Shown: positions 1 through 6,425 of the stretch, piece after piece
Numbering within the stretch: the first letter of the stretch is position 1
How the letters are laid out: every line of letters begins with the position of its first letter
NCBI GenBank assembly: GCA_002839245.1
Contig: PGXR01000026.1
Location: 1-17,685 of the forward strand
DNA: 17,685 nucleotides
DNA from: Spirochaetae bacterium HGW-Spirochaetae-7
Lineage (GTDB): Bacteria; Spirochaetota; Spirochaetia; Treponematales; UBA12059
Direction of reading: 5' to 3'
The notes under the pieces: model-generated
Database searches by the model: none
The model's input: the letters and a program-made list of their open reading frames with translations, nothing else
What the model was told of the DNA's origin: nothing
Translations under genes and position numbers: made by a program

Positions 1-2
1 GT

Positions 3-1352
3 AGCCTTTCGGGAGTAGCAGCAATCGCTGCTGGCGGATACCATACTGTCGTGATGAAGAGCGACGGTATGGTATGGACATGGGGTTACAACGGCGATGG
101 ACAACTGGGTGATGATACTACTGCAGAACGTCACACCCCGGTACATGTTAGCAGTCTTTCGGGAGCAACATCAATCGCTGCCGGTCAATACCATACTGTA
201 GCGCTGCGGAGCGATGGCACAATCTGGACATGGGGTTACAACAGCAATGGCCAGCTGGGTGATGGTACCACCACAAGCCAAACAACCCCCGGACAGGTTA
301 GCGATCTTTCGGGAGTAACATTAATCACTGCCGGATATTTCCATACCATAGCACTGAAGAGCAATGAGACGGTCTGGGCATGGGGTTCCAACAGCTCAGG
401 CCAACTTGGTGATGGTACCACTACAGAGCGCCGCACCCCAGTGCAGGTTAGCGATCTTTCGGGAGTAGCCTCAATCGCTGCCGGTCAATACCATACCGTA
501 GCGCTGAGGAGCGATGGCACAATCTGGACATGGGGTTACAACTTCAATGGTCAACTGGGTGATGGTACCACCATAGCGCGTCACACCCCGGTACAGGTTA
601 GCGATCTTTCGGGAGTAGCATCAATCGCTGCCGGCTCTACCCATACCGTGGCACTGAAGAGCGATGGCACGGTATGGACATGGGGTCGAAACAGTTCTGG
701 TCAACTTGGTGATGGTACCACTACAGAGCGCCACACTCCAGTACAGGTTAGCGGTCTTTCGGAAGTAGCATCAATCGCAGCCGGCTCTTACCATACAATA
801 GCAATGAAGAGCGACGGTACGGTCTGGGCATGGGGATCCAACGGCTCAGGCCAACTGGGTGATGGTACTACGATAGACTATCTCACTGCGATACAGGTTA
901 GCAGCCTTTCAGAAGTCGAATCAATCGCCGTCGGCGGAGACCATACCTTAGCGCTGACGAGCAACGGTACGGTATGGACTTGGGGGTGCAACCGCTTTGG
1001 CCAACTGGGTGATGGTACCACAACAGATCGTCACGCCCCGGTACAGGTTATCGATCTTTCAGGAGTAGCATTAATCGCTGCCGGCGGATCCCATACCTTA
1101 GCGCTGAAGAACGACGGCACGGTCTGGACTTGGGGTTATAACGTCTATGGCGAACTGGGTGATGGTACCAATACAGAGCGCCACAGCCCGGTACAGGTTA
1201 GCGGTCTTTCGGGAGTAGCATCAATAAATGCCGGCTATTACCATACAATAGCAAGGAAGAGCGACGGTACGGTCTGGGCATGGGGTGCAAACGGCTCAGG
1301 TCAACTGGGTGATGGTACCATTACATACTCTAATACCCCAATATTGTCAGGT
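3..1352 (+). repeat. Nine tandem 150-nt units inside the RCC1 gene
   Basis: Nine units of exactly 150 nt start at 3, 153, 303, 453, 603, 753, 903, 1053 and 1203. Nucleotide similarity is high, including many synonymous positions, for example the recurring GGTGATGGTACCA and CATGGGGTTACAAC segments. Units beginning at 153 and 453 are especially alike. The strict length and DNA-level similarity suggest recent duplication or gene conversion. Confidence 0.92.
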
Positions 1353-1373
1353 GGACCATTACTGTTATGGTAG
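3..1373 (+). CDS. RCC1-repeat beta-propeller protein, 5' partial
   Basis: The reading frame is open from the window edge (codons begin at base 3) to a TAG at 1371-1373, so the true start lies upstream. The protein is nine consecutive 50-residue RCC1-type units, each following the pattern LSGVxSIAAGxYHT, then VALKSDGTVWTWGxN, then GQLGDGTT. Unit boundaries fall every 150 nt exactly (3, 153, 303 and so on to 1203), with no indel. RCC1 units fold as beta-propeller blades. Seven blades make one propeller, so nine or more units imply more than one propeller or an unusual array. In bacteria such proteins are often exported or surface-associated, but the N-terminus is missing, so export is inferred. 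The last unit ends abruptly with TPILSGGPLLLW and no recognisable sorting domain. Base composition is lower in GC than in the genes after 2700. The family call is secure; the function is unknown. Confidence 0.9.
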   Translation, partial: SLSGVAAIAAGGYHTVVMKSDGMVWTWGYNGDGQLGDDTTAERHTPVHVSSLSGATSIAAGQYHTVALRSDGTIWTWGYNSNGQLGDGTTTSQTTPGQVSDLSGVTLITAGYFHTIALKSNETVWAWGSNSSGQLGDGTTTERRTPVQVSDLSGVASIAAGQYHTVALRSDGTIWTWGYNFNGQLGDGTTIARHTPVQVSDLSGVASIAAGSTHTVALKSDGTVWTWGRNSSGQLGDGTTTERHTPVQVSGLSEVASIAAGSYHTIAMKSDGTVWAWGSNGSGQLGDGTTIDYLTAIQVSSLSEVESIAVGGDHTLALTSNGTVWTWGCNRFGQLGDGTTTDRHAPVQVIDLSGVALIAAGGSHTLALKNDGTVWTWGYNVYGELGDGTNTERHSPVQVSGLSGVASINAGYYHTIARKSDGTVWAWGANGSGQLGDGTITYSNTPILSGGPLLLW

Positions 1374-1572
1374 CAAAACAGTTAGGATTTTTCTGGGAAA
1401 TATTGGAAATGAAAATAGAGAAGTATTTTAAGATTCGATTATAATTATGGCATATTTAGTTAAATTAAAATTATTTGTTGCAGATGCTCGATTACTTGCG
1501 AATCTGCAAAAAGGATTAGGGTTTTATTGGATCCTTCATAGGCAATCTTCCTATGTGCAATATCGATTATAA
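1374..1572. other. AT-rich intergenic stretch with no recognised gene
   Basis: About 200 nt between the RCC1 gene and the decayed BspA-like gene. It is strongly AT-rich and stops occur in all frames. A short reading frame at 1409-1444 (ATG, eleven codons, reading MKIEKYFKIRL) follows a purine-rich stretch. It could be the remnant N-terminus of the broken downstream gene, but nothing confirms this. No clear terminator hairpin was seen. Confidence 0.5.
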
Positions 1573-2325
1573 GCACCATATAAAGATGCAGATTCAGGTA
1601 ATGCTCCATTCATCACAATCTGGAAAACGGATAACGCAGGTTCTTCCAACGATTACCAGATAACCATTCCGACAAACGGAACAGGATACGACTATTCAGT
1701 CGATTGATGTTACGTCAAAATTACATAATATATTACCTGGGGAGATATTAAATGGCAGAGCATGGAATGGGCATTTTTTGAATGCAAGAACCTGATTTTA
1801 AACACCGCCTCCAATCCCGATTTTTCTCAGCTTACATCCCTGGATTCCATGTTTCGAGGCGCATCGGCTTTCCAGGGATGTTCAATTGGAAACTGGGATG
1901 TCTCCACGGTTACCGATATGACGGCCATGTTTTATGGAGCTACCCATTTCAACGGGAATATAAGTAATTGGGATGTTTCTTCAGTTAAATATATGGGGCG
2001 TATGTTTCAGGATACCTATGATTTTAATCAGAATATCGGTGGCTGGAATGTTTCCCAGGTAATTGAAATGTACAGCATGTTTCAAGGCATGGAATTCTTA
2101 AATCAGAACCTGAACTCCTGGAATGTTGGCACTGTAGAAAATATGTGGCAGATGTTTACCGATGCCCTTTCTTTTGATGGAAACATTACCAGCTGGAATG
2201 TATCGAAAGTAACCACCATGTATCGAATGTTTTGCGGTGCTATAGCCTGCAGGCAAAACCTGAGTGGCTGGGATGTTTCCAGTGTGATAGACCATACTGA
2301 TTTTTCGGTTAATTCTGAAGTATAA
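1573..2325 (+). pseudogene. Decayed DUF285/BspA-like repeat surface protein
   Basis: The 3' part (from ATG 1762 to TAA 2323-2325, 187 residues) has about six 25-residue DUF285-type units of the form MFxxAxxFNQxIxxWDVSSVTxM. The same frame also carries homologous sequence upstream of that ATG. From 1594 it reads APFITIWKTDN, then QITIPTNGTGYDYSVD, the usual lead-in of this family. It is interrupted by TGA at 1705-1707 and TAA at 1726-1728, and resumes with TWGDIKWQSMEWAFFECKNL. In intact relatives, as I remember them, a WGDG..HTYTTAGTYTVKI segment and a short strand lie at these two points, so both look like small deletions that left stops. The end (VSSVIDHTDFSVNSEV) also stops just after the usual final repeat. 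Intact family members are typically exported. Internal ATG 1762 could still yield a cytoplasmic fragment, but I judge the locus broken. Confidence 0.72.
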
Positions 2326-2636
2326 CAGGGCCAGTGTGGTAATAGACTAAGGATGTTTCCCGCCTCCTCCTCGTTCCACTCCTTTACAAGCACTGGGCAG
2401 AGGCTGACCACGTCATTACCTGCCATGCACTAGCGCCAGGCTCAGGGAAATCAGGAGCTTGTTCGATTGTGCCATGCCGTCACTCCCCGCATCACAGGAT
2501 GATCGTTCGATCAGCACTGTACAGGGGCATGTGATGACTCTGTGAGGGATCGCGGAAAAAAACCTGTTTAATATGGGTTCAAGGATATCACCCACCAAGT
2601 ACCCGGTAGCTACCGAGTTCCACTCCTGCGATGGAC
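2326..2636. other. Intergenic stretch, no gene assigned
   Basis: About 310 nt between the BspA-like remnant and the TetR promoter. I saw no convincing coding sequence. Short reading frames exist on the minus strand (up to roughly 60-100 codons) but lack recognisable domains, and the longer one runs into the BspA-like repeats. Two small palindromes are present: TGATCG-tt-CGATCA at 2500-2513 and CGGTAGCTACCG at 2604-2615. Confidence 0.5.
2604..2615. promoter_or_regulatory. Perfect 12-bp palindrome upstream of the TetR promoter
   Basis: CGGTAGCTACCG is a perfect inverted repeat with no spacer. Beyond one mismatch each arm extends by two further pairs. It ends about 20 nt before the proposed -35 element of the TetR operon, where an activator or second repressor could bind. 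A role is inferred from position only. Confidence 0.35.
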
Positions 2637-2666
2637 TTGACGTTTCGTGTATTCGTGCGGTAAGTT
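2637..2666 (+). promoter_or_regulatory. Probable promoter of the TetR operon
   Basis: TTGACG at 2637-2642 and TAAGTT at 2661-2666 are separated by 18 nt. They lie about 50 nt before the ATG at 2716. The -10 hexamer overlaps the left arm of the 32-bp palindrome at 2663-2694, the geometry expected for autorepression by a TetR-type protein. Confidence 0.5.
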
Positions 2667-2694
2667 AACGGTGTTCACGTTAACACTGTTAACT
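2663..2694. promoter_or_regulatory. Probable TetR-family operator
   Basis: Inverted repeat with left arm GTTAACGGTGTT at 2664-2675 and right arm AACACTGTTAAC at 2682-2693. The arms are complementary at 11 of 12 positions and separated by 6 nt, and the outer A/T pair at 2663/2694 extends the match. It overlaps the proposed -10 and precedes the start codon of a TetR-family gene by about 20 nt. That is the standard arrangement for an autoregulatory TetR operator. Confidence 0.7.
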
Positions 2695-2715
2695 GAATCG
2701 TTTAGAAGGAGAGCC

Positions 2716-3402
2716 ATGGAGCACAACAGCAAAAAGTCCGGGGTCGGCCTGGAAGATCCGCCTATCGAAGTGCGGCCCGCGTCAGTACAAGGAACCGCCG
2801 AGCGCATCCTCGAGGCCGCGTCCGGTCTGCTGTGCTCCGACGGTTACGCCGCGCTGTCGATGCGGAAGGTGGCGGCGAAGGTGGGGCTTTCCCAGGCGGC
2901 GATATACAGGCATTTCACCGGAAAGGACGAGCTGGTAAGCGAGATAGTGGAGCGCGGCTACGGGCTGCTGCGTGCCGGCGTGGAGGGCCTGGACGATCAC
3001 CGATCTGACCCTTCGGCGCTCCTGGCCGCCGGCATCAGGGCCTACGTCGATTTCGCGGGCGGGAACGCGAGCCTGTTCAAGGCGGTGATGCTCCAGGATA
3101 TCGGGCCGAGCCGGGAACGGGTGGACGCGTTCTCGCCAGGAGTGGAACGACGGCGGAAAACCTTCGAGACGCTGGTCGCTCTGGTTCGCAGGGGCGTGGC
3201 CGAGGGTGTCTTCGAGCCATGCGACGCCGAGGTGACCGCCCAGGCGGTGTGGGCCGCGATGTTCGGCCTGGCGTCGCGCATGGCGATAGAGCCCGGAGAG
3301 GAGGCGGTCGCTGCGCGACGGCACGATATCGTAGAACGGGAGATAGAGATACTGGTCCGCGGCTTGCGCGGAAGAAAAGGGAGCAATAATGAAAACGAGT
3401 GA
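2716..3402 (+). CDS. TetR/AcrR-family transcriptional regulator
   Basis: A 228-residue cytoplasmic DNA-binding repressor, judged from the N-terminal TetR helix-turn-helix at about residues 27-73. Key segments are RILEAASGLLCSDGYAALSM, then VAAKVGLSQAAIYRHFTGKD. The C-terminal ligand domain (about residues 85-215) resembles the common TetR_C group with a membrane-effector-like helical bundle; its ligand cannot be read from sequence. I chose ATG 2716 over an in-frame ATG at 2647. It has a strong Shine-Dalgarno (AGAAGGAGAG at 2704-2713), and the earlier start would put the operator inside the coding region. The stop overlaps the start of the next gene by 14 bp, so the two following membrane proteins are probably co-transcribed and under its control. 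The gene is high-GC, unlike the region upstream. Confidence 0.9.
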   Translation: MEHNSKKSGVGLEDPPIEVRPASVQGTAERILEAASGLLCSDGYAALSMRKVAAKVGLSQAAIYRHFTGKDELVSEIVERGYGLLRAGVEGLDDHRSDPSALLAAGIRAYVDFAGGNASLFKAVMLQDIGPSRERVDAFSPGVERRRKTFETLVALVRRGVAEGVFEPCDAEVTAQAVWAAMFGLASRMAIEPGEEAVAARRHDIVEREIEILVRGLRGRKGSNNENE

Positions 3403-4528
3403 TATTCAGAAGAAGGCATCAGGACCCGGCGCGGGGCGGCCGGGTCGCCTGTATCAAAGTGGAGATTCTGCGGGCGCCAAGGGCCTGGGCATTGATGCCA
3501 GGCGGGCCTCGTCACTGCGAAGCGCGAGGTTTCTTGCCATATTGATTTTTGTCGGCGCGGCCATTGCGGCTCTGGGCGGGCTGGTCCTCATGGATCCCGA
3601 AGGCTACGGGCTCGGGTCGGCGCCCGGAACCGGTATCCTGCAAACCGCCGGGACGTCCGCCAGCGCTCCTGCTTTCTCGAGCCTGTTCGGGTATCGGGTC
3701 GTCCTCGACGGCCAGGGGCTGTACCGGCGGGACTCCGTGTCGGCGGCCGCGCAGGAGCGGGCGCAGGACCTGGTTACGCTCGTCTTCGGCCTGCCGTTGC
3801 TCGCGGCCGGATTCTTCCTGTCAGGACGGGATGGGCGCAGTGGCCGCGGCATGAGTGGCGACCTGGGCGCTTACGGCGGCAGGCTGCTGCTCTCGGGCGG
3901 CCTGGGATACTTCATGTATTGCTATGGAATGATGGCCGTCGGCACGACGTACAACGAGTTCTTCCTGCTGTACGTCGCGCTGTTCGCGATGTCGCTGTAT
4001 GGGCTTGTCCTGTCGGTGTACGCAATCGACGCGGACAGATTGGCTTCCATCTGCGAGCGACGATACCCGAGGCGGTCCGCCATATCGCTCTGCGTCGCGG
4101 TCGCGCTGTTCCTGGGGCTCGCGTGGCTGGGTAGGATCTTGCAGCCGCTGATAGCCGGCGACGGTGCGCCCGGGGACATCGACGCGGCCTCGACGCTGTT
4201 CGTGCAGGCCTTCGATCTCGGCATCCTCGTACCGGCGGCCGCCCTGTCGGCCTTCTGGCTCATCCGCAGGGATCCGAGGGGCTATATTGCTGGCAGCGTG
4301 CTCCTGGTCAAAGGCGCGGCCGAGGGCCTGGCCGTCGCGGCGATGGGCTTCAACATGCTCCGCGTCGGAGTAACCGAGTCGCTGCCTATGATCCTGTGTT
4401 TTCTCGCGCTCGCGCTCTGCGCCATCATCATAGGCGCCAGGGCTATAGCCAGCGCTGGGCTTGGAGTAGGGCGGCAAGCTAGGATGTATGATGGTACAAA
4501 GCTTTCGACGAAAAAAGGATCAATATGA
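3389..4528 (+). CDS. Multi-pass membrane protein of unknown function (first of a pair)
   Basis: A 379-residue protein with a polar, basic N-terminal tail of about 47 residues, then roughly eight hydrophobic segments. Approximate positions are 48-68, 126-144, 163-182, 187-210, 225-245, 272-291, 295-316 and 330-352. I do not recognise a named family. A distinctive segment reads GGLGYFMYCYGMMAVG, then YNEFFLLYVALFAMSLYG. The downstream protein has a matching segment (GCLGYVIYNY, LYVAIISIAL), so the two are distant paralogs. ATG 3389 has a Shine-Dalgarno AAAAGGGAG five nt upstream and overlaps the tetR stop. The stop forms an ATGA overlap with the next gene, indicating translational coupling. No transporter signature, catalytic motif or nucleotide-binding motif was seen. 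The membrane location is secure; the function is not. Confidence 0.85.
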   Translation: MKTSDIQKKASGPGAGRPGRLYQSGDSAGAKGLGIDARRASSLRSARFLAILIFVGAAIAALGGLVLMDPEGYGLGSAPGTGILQTAGTSASAPAFSSLFGYRVVLDGQGLYRRDSVSAAAQERAQDLVTLVFGLPLLAAGFFLSGRDGRSGRGMSGDLGAYGGRLLLSGGLGYFMYCYGMMAVGTTYNEFFLLYVALFAMSLYGLVLSVYAIDADRLASICERRYPRRSAISLCVAVALFLGLAWLGRILQPLIAGDGAPGDIDAASTLFVQAFDLGILVPAAALSAFWLIRRDPRGYIAGSVLLVKGAAEGLAVAAMGFNMLRVGVTESLPMILCFLALALCAIIIGARAIASAGLGVGRQARMYDGTKLSTKKGSI

Positions 4529-5319
4529 GGAAAAGGGCAGCTGAATTGATACTTGTATTCCTGATGATTGTGCAATCTTTGGGAAGCCTGTTGTTTCCAG
4601 TGTATTTGGATACAGGCTGGGTCAAAGAGACATGGTTTGGAAATGACCTTGTCACCCTGCTGCTTGTCTGTCCTATATACCTGGGCGGCATAGTATCGAG
4701 AAGGAAAATATTCCATTTGTTACGCATGGGATGCTTGGGATATGTCATCTACAACTACGCCTTTTACCTGTTGGGAACCGAGCTCAACAAGCTATTCCCC
4801 TTGTATGTTGCCATAATCAGCATTGCACTTGTCGCGTTTATGAGGCTGTTCAACAATGAAGAAGAAAGTAAAAATGCGTATGACTACTTTGACATGTCGA
4901 AAAGCTATTTTGTGCCCGGCTTGATTTTCATTTGTATTGGATCTGGGCTAGGGGCTGTGTGGCTAGGATTTTGGGCGTCGTATTCCTTTTTTGGAGGCAA
5001 ATTGCCTATTGATCATTCTGCATTCAGGTTGGTCGCCACGCTTGACCTGGTAATAATCGTAAATGCCATGGTAATGGCCGGAGTGGAATTGATCAGGAAA
5101 AGGAAAACAGGATTTGTGCTTGGAACGATCATTGGAATCCAGGGATTCTTCTATTTATTGATATTGACTCTGAATTCGTTCATCCTGTCCTGCAAGAGCA
5201 ACTCTTTTCCCGGGGAAATTCCGATATGGGGGACGCTGTTCATTTTCGAAACGGCTGGAATAGTATCATTGCTTATACATGGGAAAAAGGGAAGAACTCA
5301 ATTGATCTCCCACGCCTGA
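4525..5319 (+). CDS. Multi-pass membrane protein of unknown function (second of a pair)
   Basis: A 264-residue protein with about seven hydrophobic segments. It starts at ATG 4525 in a 4-bp ATGA overlap with the preceding gene, behind AAAAAAGGA. It is a diverged relative of the preceding protein. The aligned regions are GCLGYVIYNYAFYLLGTELN with LYVAIISIALVAF against the neighbour's GGLGYFMYCYGMMAVG with LYVALFAMSLYG. A later pair is DLVIIVNAMVMAGVELIRKRKTG against DLGILVPAAALSAFWLIRRDPRG. It lacks the first protein's long N-terminal tail and is shorter. Composition is strikingly different: A/T-rich third positions and many Ile, Lys and Phe residues, beginning close to the gene boundary and ending just after the stop. 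This suggests a separate origin for this gene within the operon. It may form a heteromeric complex with the neighbour, by inference from pairing only. Confidence 0.85.
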   Translation: MRKRAAELILVFLMIVQSLGSLLFPVYLDTGWVKETWFGNDLVTLLLVCPIYLGGIVSRRKIFHLLRMGCLGYVIYNYAFYLLGTELNKLFPLYVAIISIALVAFMRLFNNEEESKNAYDYFDMSKSYFVPGLIFICIGSGLGAVWLGFWASYSFFGGKLPIDHSAFRLVATLDLVIIVNAMVMAGVELIRKRKTGFVLGTIIGIQGFFYLLILTLNSFILSCKSNSFPGEIPIWGTLFIFETAGIVSLLIHGKKGRTQLISHA

Positions 5320-5365
5320 TCTGCCTTTTTCAATATATTCCTTCCTTTTTAGCTCAAGGCAACCA

Positions 5366-5398
5366 GCGCGCCAGCTCCATTTCTCGGGGCTGGGGCGC
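5366..5398. terminator. Possible hairpin between convergent genes
   Basis: Arms GCGCGCCAGC (5366-5375) and GCTGGGGCGC (5389-5398) pair at 9 of 10 positions around a 13-nt loop. They lie in the 110-bp gap between the convergent membrane-protein and flavodoxin genes. No T-run follows on either strand, so an intrinsic terminator is only weakly supported. Confidence 0.28.
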
Positions 5399-5429
5399 CG
5401 GTCAAGAAGTGCTGGCGAGATCGTGTCGG

Positions 5430-5852
5430 CTATGATGATGCGGTTTTCTTCGCGAATTCAGCCGCCGACTCCAGCTCCTTCGCGTTCGGGTGCCCCATGT
5501 TGAAAAGCGCGAAGCGGCCCAGGCAGAAGAAGCTGTCCGGGACGACCTCGATTCCACGGGCCTCCAGGAGTCGCCGCATCATCGCGATGGCCTCGCTCTG
5601 TATGAAGCCGGTGGAGAAGAGCGCGACCTTCCTTGCGCCGGCAGGGTCCAGGCCCGCGATGAAGGCCTTGACCGCCGCGTGCAGGCCATGGTCGTGCGTG
5701 GCATAGACGGCAGCGCCGAGGAAGAGCAGGTCGGCCGGCCCTGCAGGGTACTCGTCGATGCCGGTCGCCGCGCATCCGAGCGCCCTGGCCATGGCCTCGG
5801 CCACTTTCCTCGTGTTGCCGGTGGCTGAATAATACGCTACCCGTACGTTCAT
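5430..5852 (-). CDS. Small flavodoxin-like protein
   Basis: A 140-residue cytoplasmic protein with a flavodoxin fold. The N-terminal strand and FMN phosphate loop read VRVAYYSATGNTRKVAEAMA. The phosphate-binding residues S9, T11, G12, N13 and T14 match the S/T-x-T-G-x-T flavodoxin pattern. An FMN-ring loop is plausible at LLFLGAAVYATHDHG (about residues 42-56), and a further strand at KVALFSTGF. Flavodoxins bind FMN non-covalently and carry electrons at low potential. The start ATG (5852-5850) overlaps the stop of the upstream FMN-binding gene by 4 bp (ATGA), with AAGGAA as ribosome binding site, so the two are co-expressed. The small size and flavodoxin_5-like look also allow a menaquinone-dependent protoporphyrinogen oxidase-like (HemG) relative. 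I favour a generic electron carrier. Confidence 0.82.
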   Translation of the reverse strand: MNVRVAYYSATGNTRKVAEAMARALGCAATGIDEYPAGPADLLFLGAAVYATHDHGLHAAVKAFIAGLDPAGARKVALFSTGFIQSEAIAMMRRLLEARGIEVVPDSFFCLGRFALFNMGHPNAKELESAAEFAKKTASS

Positions 5853-6247
5853 CGTTTCGTTCCTTTTTTCAGGGCGTTCTCTATCGCCTTGAGTATGGTC
5901 AGGCTGGAATGCGTGGCTCCCGAAACCGTGTCGACGCCGAGCGACTGCGCCTCGACGACCCGCGGGACGATGGCCTCGGCGGGCTTTCCCTGGCCGTTGA
6001 AATGTTTCAGGATTTCAATCGACGCGATACGGCCACCGGAGACGGTTGCGCGGACGCGCACGGAGACGGGCAGGAGGAAGGCCTTGCCCTCGTAGGCCCC
6101 GTCGGCGACGCCCTGGACGGCGAAAGCCTGCGTCGATGCGCGGAACCGCGGGTACGAGGCTTCGGTCAGGAGGGGCAGGACCTTGCCGAGGATCACCATG
6201 ACGGCGAGTAAAACTATGATGATGACGATCGGTTTCCTGAGTCTCAT
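5849..6247 (-). CDS. Membrane-anchored FMN-binding domain protein
   Basis: A 132-residue protein with one N-terminal transmembrane or signal-anchor segment (residues 7-27) followed by an extracytoplasmic FMN-binding domain of the RnfG/NosR/NqrC type. The hallmark is DTVSGAT at 106-112. In this family the threonine of S-G-A-T (here T112) is covalently flavinylated by ApbE, which is not encoded in this window. Upstream strands (GAYEGKAF, VRVRATVSGGRI, GQGKP) fit the domain. I chose ATG 6247-6245 because a Shine-Dalgarno (AGGAG) precedes it. An in-frame ATG 33 nt earlier lacks one and adds only a polar tail. It sits first in a two-gene operon with a flavodoxin, suggesting electron transfer linked to the membrane. 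The partner complex is unknown. Confidence 0.88.
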   Translation of the reverse strand: MRLRKPIVIIIVLLAVMVILGKVLPLLTEASYPRFRASTQAFAVQGVADGAYEGKAFLLPVSVRVRATVSGGRIASIEILKHFNGQGKPAEAIVPRVVEAQSLGVDTVSGATHSSLTILKAIENALKKGTKR

Positions 6248-6282
6248 TGGTTCTCCTGCAGCGCTGTGTCGAAATCGCAACG

Positions 6283-6288
6283 AGTATA
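6283..6288 (-). promoter_or_regulatory. Possible -10 element of the FMN-binding/flavodoxin operon
   Basis: On the minus strand TATACT lies 35 nt before the ATG of the FMN-binding gene, a good match to TATAAT. No convincing -35 hexamer is present at 16-18 nt, so this is tentative. Confidence 0.3.
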
Positions 6289-6385
6289 TGCCGTAGTTCG
6301 GGATAGGGCTATCGTTTTTCGCCGTTTCCTGCTGGTCAGCGTCGAAAGGGCAGACCCCGGAAGCACTATACGCCCGTTAAGCCCC

Positions 6386-6415
6386 TTGCCTTGGCTGTCG
6401 GGGCGGCGCTATCCT
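6386..6415 (+). promoter_or_regulatory. Possible uvrA promoter
   Basis: TTGCCT at 6386-6391 and TATCCT at 6410-6415 are spaced by 18 nt. The -10 ends only 10 nt before the uvrA ATG, and no Shine-Dalgarno lies between, so the transcript would be leaderless or nearly so. I saw no obvious SOS-box palindrome. Confidence 0.4.
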
Positions 6416-6425
6416 AGAGCACACT

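Noticed and set aside
2103..2426. Minus-strand reading frame of about 107 codons
   Set aside because: Most of it is antisense to the DUF285 repeats, and the unique part shows no recognisable domain.
2500..2513. TGATCG-tt-CGATCA inverted repeat
   Set aside because: Six-bp arms with no gene start nearby; easily expected by chance.
2416..2598. Minus-strand reading frame of 60 codons in the intergenic stretch
   Set aside because: There is no recognisable family or convincing ribosome binding site, and no neighbour suggests a role; possibly a remnant but not supportable.
2647..2715. Upstream ATG for the TetR gene
   Set aside because: It would place the palindromic operator inside the coding sequence. 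ATG 2716 has a strong Shine-Dalgarno and a normal family length.
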